A stretch of 64,000 nt of DNA from NCBI GenBank assembly GCA_009760885.1, contig CM019713.1:5028996-5092995 (forward strand). The letters run 5' to 3'. The DNA is from Achatina immaculata (Eukaryota > Mollusca > Gastropoda > Stylommatophora > Achatinidae). The notes beneath the pieces were generated by a model. It had not been told where the DNA came from, did not search any database, and saw nothing but the letters and a program-made list of their open reading frames with translations. Shown piece after piece: positions 57,470-64,000 of this stretch. How positions within the stretch are numbered: position 1 is the stretch's first letter; each line of letters starts with the position of its first letter. A program made the position numbers and the translations under genes.

Positions 57470-58106
57470 GTATGTATAACTGTGTGTTTAATTTCAGTTT
57501 TCTTTAAAATGTTAGAAAAGTCTGGTGTCTTTTGTCTATAGCATAAGTGTAACGGTTTCTTAACTCTCAGTCCATTAAACTTCTTCTTCTTCTTCGTTCG
57601 CATTTTCTGTCTATATCTTCAGTCGTGTCTCTTGAATAAATTTCACTGTTTTTTGTAACTCATGTATGGAAGCGTAGAGCTTATCTTCTTTAGTGGTTTC
57701 ACTGGGCCAGTAATTATTTCTCAGTGTCTTGTAGTTGATGCAGTTCTGGAGGATATGTTCCACAGTTTGGGGCACCTGGGCACATGTACATAGATTAGTA
57801 ATACCAACCTTAAACTTTGTATACATATGACTTCGGAGTCAGCTGTGTCCTGTTCGGAGATGGAAGATGGTGACTTGTTCCTTTCTGTTTAGCATGTGAT
57901 AGTGATCATGTGGTGGTGTTTGTGGCTTCCTGTAGGTTTTTATCATGCTTTTCTTCTGATTATAGGTGATTGGTATGTCTGGTTGCTCCATTTCAGTGCC
58001 TTCTTCGGCCAGATGGTCAGCTTTCTCATTGCCTGGTATCCCACAGTGGGAGGGAATCCATTGCAAAGTGACTCCATGTTGCAAGCCAATTTTTGACAAG
58101 GCATCT

Positions 58107-59015
58107 TTAAGGTCTGGTAGTTTTGTTGCACTGAAGAGCTTCCAGTACTGATCTTGCATCTGTGAGAATTACTACAGGACATGTATCAATTCTGGAGTCT
58201 GATAGTTTTTCAACTGCAGCAATAATTGCCCTAACTTCTGCATCAAAGTTGTTGCAGTATTTTCCAGTGGGTATGGAAATCTTGTCAGAGGTGTTGTTTG
58301 GATATTCAATATATGCTCCTGCCCCTCCATTCTTTATGGCATTGTGTGCAGATCCATCTGTATACACACATATCCAGGTGTCACATGGATATTTGTCATC
58401 TAGAACACTAAGTGTGGCTGTTGATCTTACAAGACTGCTCTGCATCTCACCATTCTGCACACCTTTCACTTCAGTCTGAATAGTTATTTGTGTATAATCT
58501 GCTTCTTTCCATGGTGTATGCTCTGGTATAGATGATAATGGAGCGACTACAGATGGAAGGTCAGGTATCAGCTTACGCATACGCTTGGCCTGATGAATGA
58601 AGCTGCTTCTTTTAAGCCGTCCTAATGCCAAGTTATTGAATCTCTCCTTCAGGGGATGGCTTACAGAGCTAAGGAATTTTTCTCCCATGGTCATGACCTT
58701 TGTGTCTCTACGTTCCTTTAGCGGTTGAACACCAACTATTTTCTGCATTTCTACTATTGGTGTGGACCTCATGGCACCTGTGATAATCCGTAGTGACTGA
58801 TTTTGAACCTTGTCTAGATTATGCAGCGTAGTGTTTGATGCTGTGCACCAAGATGTTGAGCCATATTCTAAATGTGGTAGAATACTTTGCTGATATACAT
58901 TCTTGAGGATTCTTTCACTAGCTCCCCATGTGGTTCCACTCAATTTTCTTAATATCTCTCTCTCTCTGAACCTTAAGTGCCCAGGGCACATGGGGCTTCC
59001 GCAAAGGTTTTCCAC
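58107..59015 (-). pseudogene. Family A copy 3: RT end and RNase H (first 20 residues from C element)
   Basis: The frame starts in the C tail and enters family A at [16 protein letters not shown]. It contains [21 protein letters not shown] and [11 protein letters not shown], then shifts at NKTTRP because of one extra T. The RNase H C-terminal part continues at 57,839-58,159. Confidence 0.8.
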
Positions 59016-59425
59016 AAATGCCTGTCCTTCGCCTTTTTTTCTGCTCTTGCCCAGGTGAGCCCTCTATTGCTCAACATCCTTTCTGTTGTTCTTCTCCATG
59101 TCTCTTTTGGTCTACCCTTACTTCTGCTCCCCTGTGGTGTCCATCTTAGTGCTATTTTTGGTAGTGAGTTGTCAGTCATTCGGAGCACATGTCCCAACCA
59201 TTGCCAGCGTCTTTCCTCAATAATTGTTGTCAGTGGTTTCATCTGCATTTCTGCTAATAAGATGTTATTTCTTATAGTGTTTGGCCAAAATATTTTTCTA
59301 ATTCTTCGTAAACATTTAGTCTGGAAAGAATTCAACTTGTTTTCTATGGTTTTGGTGATTTTCCAGCATTCGCTTCCATAGAGTAGTACACTTAGAACAT
59401 TACTCTTAAATATCCTGATTTTCAT
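58973..59425 (-). pseudogene. Family C C-terminal domain
   Basis: 150 codons: VLLYGSECWKITKTIENKLN, LLAEMQMKPLTTIIEERRWQ, WLGHVLRMTDNSLPKIALRW, GSRSKGRPKETWRRTTERML, ending FAEAPCALGT next to the (GA)n tail. Typical basic tail of endonuclease-RT LINE proteins. Confidence 0.88.
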
Positions 59426-59443
59426 ATTTATGCTTAGTTTTTT

Positions 59444-60412
59444 TTATTTCCATATATTCTGCAGCATTGCAAAAGCCTGGTTTGCTCTAGTAAGTCTGCT
59501 GTTGATGTCCTCTGTGCTGTCTCCATTTTCTACTACTCTGCTGCCAAGGTATACAAATTCGTTGACCTCCTCCACTAACTTGTTATCTACTCTGAGTACA
59601 TTTCTGTTGTTCACATTTTGCTTCATTAACTTTGTCTTTCCTACGTTGATCTTTAGTCCTATGTTGTTTGCATTCTGAGTTAGCTTGTTTATTTTATCTT
59701 GCATATCTTTGTGACTGCTTGATAATAGACAAATGTCGTCCGCAAAGTCAAGGTCCTCCAGCACTGTGTCAAGGGTCCATTGTAATCCTCTGCGTTTGTC
59801 TGATGTTGCCTCCTTCATTAACCAGTCTACTGCCAAGATAAATAATGTTGGTGATAGTACACATCCCTGTTTCACTCCTGTTTGTACCCTAAAGCTGCTG
59901 GAGGTATGTTCTCCACAGATAACTTTGCACTGAAAACCCTCGTATAGGGCTTTGATTACATTAACTATTTTATGGGGGAGGCCATGCCATCTTAGGATTT
60001 TCCACAGTGCATCTCTGTTGACACTGTCAAAGGCTTTCTCAAAATCTATGAATAATGCATATGTTGTGCTATGCCACTCATTTGCCTGTTCTAATATTTG
60101 TCTAAGTACAAATATGTGGTCTATGCATGATCTTCCTTTCCTAAATCCTGCCTGCTCTTTCCGAAGTTTTTCCTCAAGTGTTGGTACAATTCTGTTGATG
60201 ATTATTCTGCAAAATACTTTACTGGTGAGAGGCAGTAGGGTAATGCCTCTCCAGTTCCCACAATCTCTGAGGTCACCCTTCTTTGGTAGTTTTACTATAA
60301 GACCAGTTTTCCACTCCTCTGGGGCTTTTTCTAAATCCCAAATTTGTTGTAATATCCGGCAAAGTTGTTTTGGTGTTTCTGTTTCTTCTGCTTTCAACAT
60401 CTCCGCAGTCAC
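59444..60412 (-). pseudogene. Family C reverse transcriptase
   Basis: 322 codons: VKLPKKGDLRDCGNWRGITL, QAGFRKGRSCIDHIFVLRQI, ALFIDFEKAFDSVNRDALWK, TGVKQGCVLSPTLFILAVDW, LEDLDFADDICLLSSS (catalytic FADD). It stops at a TAA after LQNIWK and continues in the same frame at 59,425 with MKIRIFKSNVLSVLLYGSEC. Confidence 0.9.
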
Positions 60413-60659
60413 TTCATCTTCACCTGGTGCCCTGTCTGATTTTAGCTTCTTTATCGCCTCCTTTACTTCATTTATTGTTATTGGTCCTGTATTGATGTTT
60501 AGTTCCGTTTTTGCTTCAGGTATGTCTATTGTTTGTGCTGCTTGTGTTCTGTTTAGTAGGGTGTTAAAGTGTTCCCTCCATCTTTCAATTTTTTCTCTTT
60601 CTCCACTGACCAGTTGTCTATTTTGTGTTCTTACTGCACTTTCACATCTTGTGCTGAAG

Positions 60660-60992
60660 TTACCTGGTCATCTGCTTTGTGATTTTATATATGGTTTTCA
60701 TGTCATTTGTATATGCTGCTTTCTCTGCTGTTTCTGCTAAATTGTCATAATATTGACGTTTATCTTGACGGCATGATTCCTTCACTTCTTTGTCTTTTTG
60801 TGCATAATTACTTAAAACTCGTTCTTTAAGCCGTTGTGATTTGGTGTTCAGTAATTTTTTCTTGATTTCTTTTCTTTGCTCTATCTTTTCCCATGTGGTC
60901 TCGCTTATCCATTCCTCTTTTCTCCTTTTCCGATATCCCAGCACCTCTTTTGCTGTTTCCTGTAGTGTTTTATTGAACTCTAATATGGACAT
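60660..60992 (-). pseudogene. Family C linker between endonuclease and RT
   Basis: 110 codons, basic and helical (EVLGYRKRRKEEWISETTWE, QRKEIKKKLLNTKSQRLKER). Same frame as the endonuclease piece; a one-base shift lies downstream, between here and 60,412. Confidence 0.75.
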
Positions 60993-61247
60993 TTCTGCTT
61001 CGTCTTGTAGGACACTGAAGCGGTTCTTAAGTACTACTGAGAATTCATTTCTTGTTTGCTGGTCTATCAGTTTGCTTGTATCAAAATGTATCTTTCTGTG
61101 TTCTCCGATTTTGGCTTTCCTTAATTTTAGTTTTATTTTTGCTACCAGAAGGTTGTGATCACTTCCTACATCTGCTCCTTTCCTTGCTCGTACATCTTGT
61201 AGTGACCGTTTCCACTTGTTGTTTATTAGTATGTGATCGATTTGGTT

Positions 61248-61952
61248 TTATATGGTTTTATCTGGTGACCTCCAAGTCACCTTATGGATGTTTTTGTGTT
61301 GGAAAATTGTCCCTCCGATGGTCATCATGTTTTCTTCACAGAAACTGCACAGTCTTTCTCCATTTTCTTTTATTTCTCCAATTCCTTCTCTTCCCATGAT
61401 TCTTCTTCTATCTTCATTTCCTTCACCTATTTTTGCATTGAAGTCGCCCAAGATGAGTAGCATATCATGCTTGGGTATTGTTTCTACTGTTGCTTGGAGG
61501 CTGTTGTAAAAATCTTCTTTTAATTCCTCTTCAGCTGCTTCTGTTGGTGCATAACAAACTATAATAGACAGCTTCGTGAATCTTGAGTTGAACCGTGCAT
61601 ATAATAATCTCTCATTTATTGGGGTCCATTTCAGCAATGCTCTTGATGCTTCTTTTGTTATAATCAATGCTACTCCTCCTTCATGAAGATCTTCTTTACC
61701 TGACCATATTATTGTATCTTCTGTGTGCTGTGTTGTTAATTTCCTTCGTCCTTGTCCTGTCCATCTTGCTTCTTGTATTCCTAGTATGTCTAGTTTGTAT
61801 CTGTGCATTTCCTTGATGGTTTGTGCTAGTTTTCCAGTCTGGTTTAGTGTTCTTACATTCCAGCTGCCTATTTGCATCTTTTGTTTAGGTTCCAGGAGGT
61901 CTGCAGTCGGGCTGGGGACTTCCAGTGGCTGGCTTTCATCCACAACCTTCAT
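61248..61952 (-). pseudogene. Family C endonuclease domain
   Basis: 234 codons: MQIGSWNVRTLNQTGKLAQT, DILGIQEARWTGQG, DTIIWSGKEDLHEGG, VCYAPTEAAEEELKEDF, LILGDFNAKIGEG. It ends at an in-frame TAA after WRSPDKTI; NQIDHILINNKWKRSL and DVGSDHNLLVAKIKLKLRK follow in the same frame. A nonsense change, not a shift. Confidence 0.88.
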
Positions 61953-62119
61953 GGGCTCAGTTTCCTGATACGCATTTCTCCTTCCACCTGCATTTGCTTT
62001 TTCCCTTGCTTCTGTTTCTGTAGCAGTCTGATAGTTTTTTTACCAGATAGGGTTTCTGGCCCTATGCTGAACCCTCCTTAGTCGCCTTTTACGATCATGC
62101 ATGGTAGGGTACAGTGGTC

Positions 62120-63280
62120 CTATTCTTTGCAGATCCCGGGTACCACACGGGGGAATTTTCTTAATATGGCTAGTTTTTTTCTGGCTTTTGTTTCTGCACT
62201 GTTGATGTGTTGCTTCCACGTCAGTTTTGAGTCAAGAGTCACTCCTAAGTAAGTGGGTTGATTGTCCATCCTTAAGGGTATTTCATTTACAAAGATCTTA
62301 CCTGCTTTCTGTTTAGATGAGAGGGTGAACAGAGTGGTACTTGATTTCTCTGTGTTGATACTTACACACCATTTGTTTGTCCATGATGTCAAGATGTCTG
62401 CTGCTCTTTGGAGTCTCTGTGTAGCAACTGTCGCATATTCATCTGTACACCACATGACCAGATCATCTGCATACAGTGCCGCTTTGATTCCATAGGGAAG
62501 TTCCTTGACCAGGTCATTAATGAATACAAGGAATAGTGTAGGCGAAAGGACTCCTCCTTGTGGTACACCGTGTCGCAGAAGTACTTTCTGGCTTTTGTGT
62601 CCATCCATTACTACTCTAGCTCTTCTATTGTGTAAATAGGACTTTATCCAGTTGTACAGTCTTCCATTCACATTGCAGTTTCTTAGTTTCCACAGCAGGC
62701 CTTTTTTCCATACTTTATCAAAGGCTTTCTTCAGGTCTATCCACGCTGCTAGTACAAGGTTTTTCTCTTGGAATGCATCCTCAATCTCTTGAGAGAGATA
62801 GGTCACTTGATCTTCCGTACTGTAGTACTGCCTAAATCCTGCTTGTTGTGGAACGAGAAGGTTTTCACTTTCTAGGTACCATTTTAGCCTCAGGTCAATG
62901 ATGTGTTCCATCGTTTTGCATAGGCAGCTAGTGAGACTGATTGGCCTGTAGCTGGAGGCAGTATCACTGTTTTTCCCTGGTTTTAGCAGTGGTACCATGC
63001 TTGCTTCCTTCCAGATTTGAGGTAACTTACCTGTGCTCCAGCACATATTGAAAATATCCAACAGCTTTCCCATTGCTGCCATTCCCAGGTTCTTGATCAT
63101 TTCATTGGACACTCCATCTGGTCCTGGTGATTTCCTTGGTTTCAGTTTACTAACTGCTAGGTCTAACTCACTGCGTGTGATTGGTGCATCCATGACCTCT
63201 ACTTTTCTGACTTGTTCCTCCTCTTTCTGTGGCTCGATGCGCACTGGATGGATATCAATGTTGCAGTCCTGTGCAAACAT
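62120..63280 (-). pseudogene. Family A copy 3: RT fragment (386 codons)
   Basis: Contains [34 protein letters not shown] and [10 protein letters not shown]. It lacks five residues after DIHP compared with the other copies and ends in the nested C element. The upstream piece (63,421-63,957) has the endonuclease end in another frame. Confidence 0.85.
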
Positions 63281-63420
63281 GCGAGCAAAGTGATCTGCTA
63301 CCTGCTTACCTGTAAGAGTTTTCCCATCCTCTATTAGTGTAACCTTTGTACTTCTTCCAGTACTCTCATCATTTAACTGTTTGATTAGTTTCCACAGTTT
63401 CCTTCCATCCTTTTCAAAGT

Positions 63421-63957
63421 TTAGGGACTCTGTTTTCTCTCTCCAACTTTCCCGTCTAGCTTGCAGCTTTGCTCTCTGAAATTTGGCCTTAGAATGTTGG
63501 TAATTATTGTGGTGTTCTTGGCATGGTCTATTTTCTGCTTGCTTTTGAGCTCTTCCACGTCATCATGGAGTTTTCCCAGCTCACTAGACCAGTATGGTTT
63601 ATAGTCCCTGCGAGCTCCTCTGGGAATGGTTTCACGAGTGGCCTGAAGGATACAAGCATTGAATTCCTTCACTATGCTGTTAATATCCTTACCTTCTATG
63701 GACAGCTGTCCCACCAGGATACCTGTATGATGTCTGTACACTGTCCAGTTTGCTTTTTTATAGTTCCATCTGGGGAGAGGGCTACTGGTGTTAAGGAGTT
63801 CATTTTCTATTGTCAGGAAGACTGGTCGATGGTCGCTACCTCCAAGTTGTTTTCCAACTTCACGTGTAATGTTCCACTTCAGATCTGGAGAGTGGAATGC
63901 CAGATCTGGTGTTGATTTTGTATGCCAAGCCCTTGTATAAAATGTTGGGGGATCCAT
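63421..63957 (-). pseudogene. Family A copy 3: end of endonuclease and linker
   Basis: AWHTKSTPDLAFHSPDLKWN and [15 protein letters not shown], then a shift at DDVEELKSKQ (one base lost versus DDVEAARKQ). Open at the window edge. Confidence 0.8.
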
Positions 63958-64000
63958 TGGCTGGTTGATCAGGAGAAGTCCATTATCATCCTGCCAGCTC

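Larger units (their letters stand above)
58942..62167 (-). mobile_element. Family C LINE (RTE-like), full length, nested in family A
   Basis: Element 58956-62153 (3,198 bp) between perfect 14-bp TSDs AATTTTCTTAATAT (58942-58955, 62154-62167). The target sequence is present once, uninterrupted, in copy 1 (about 14,910) and copy 2 (about 55,455). 3' tail (GA)n. It has one endonuclease-RT frame and no ORF1, consistent in size with RTE elements. Two in-frame stops and one frameshift make it non-autonomous now. Confidence 0.93.
57578..64000 (-). mobile_element. Family A LINE copy 3, split by a nested C element, runs off window end
   Basis: 3' half 57,578-58,955 (RNase H, knuckle, (GAA)n tail) and 5' half 62,154-64,000 (endonuclease end, RT). 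They are one element: removing 58,956-62,153 and one TSD rejoins [16 protein letters not shown] as in copies 1 and 2. Damage: an extra T near 58,125, a 15-base in-frame loss near 63,246, and a lost base near 63,553. Its 5' end is beyond the window. Confidence 0.9.

Noticed and set aside
1..64000. A novel multi-gene system or gene cluster
   Set aside because: Only two unrelated host genes are present, both known families; everything else resolves into retrotransposons, SINEs, one DNA transposon remnant and tandem repeats.

Overview
The window is eukaryotic nuclear DNA from an invertebrate animal, most likely a mollusc and probably a gastropod (inference). The evidence is two intron-rich host genes with GT-AG introns, AT-rich intergenic sequence, many poly-G and poly-C runs, tRNA-derived SINEs and a very dense load of non-LTR retrotransposons (LINEs). 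There is no operon structure, CRISPR array or other prokaryotic feature. Most open frames are LINE fragments or their shadows.

Host gene 1 (+ strand, 1,487-17,072) is the 3' half of ILVBL/HACL2, a thiamine-diphosphate enzyme of the 2-hydroxyacyl-CoA lyase / acetolactate-synthase-like family. Seven exons keep a continuous frame for 323 residues and a stop. The 5' exons lie before the window. Host gene 2 (+ strand, about 33,158 or 34,970 to beyond 57,469) is DNAI7 (CASC1), a ciliary axonemal dynein-associated protein. Nine exons are well supported and one upstream exon is possible; the 3' exons are not seen. The fifth certain exon (45,345-45,501) lacks one base, which breaks the frame.

The rest is layered mobile DNA. 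I separate the LINEs into working families. A: endonuclease-RT-RNase H elements of the I/Nimb type, with a (GAA)n tail (13.5-16.7 kb, 52.6-56.8 kb, 57.6-64.0 kb). B: an RT family with a repeated ATAAG-type tail. C: a ~3.2 kb RTE-like element with a (GA)n tail. D: tail (AATG)n. E: tail (GAT)n. F and G: fragments only. There are also RNase H-type and restriction-endonuclease-type LINE remnants, a decayed Tigger/pogo DNA transposon, several SINE families and many minisatellites. At least ten insertions have readable target-site duplications (TSDs) of 8-14 bp. From these I can reconstruct nesting (C inside A at 58.9-62.2 kb; C inside E at 29.9-30.5 kb) and one twin-primed, 5'-inverted insertion (21.9-22.3 kb).

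I see no undescribed defence, biosynthetic or regulatory system. The points most worth following are the DNAI7 frameshift, the A/B LINE chimera, the near-intact RNase H-type LINE in the last ILVBL intron, and minisatellites that appear to grow out of SINE tails.
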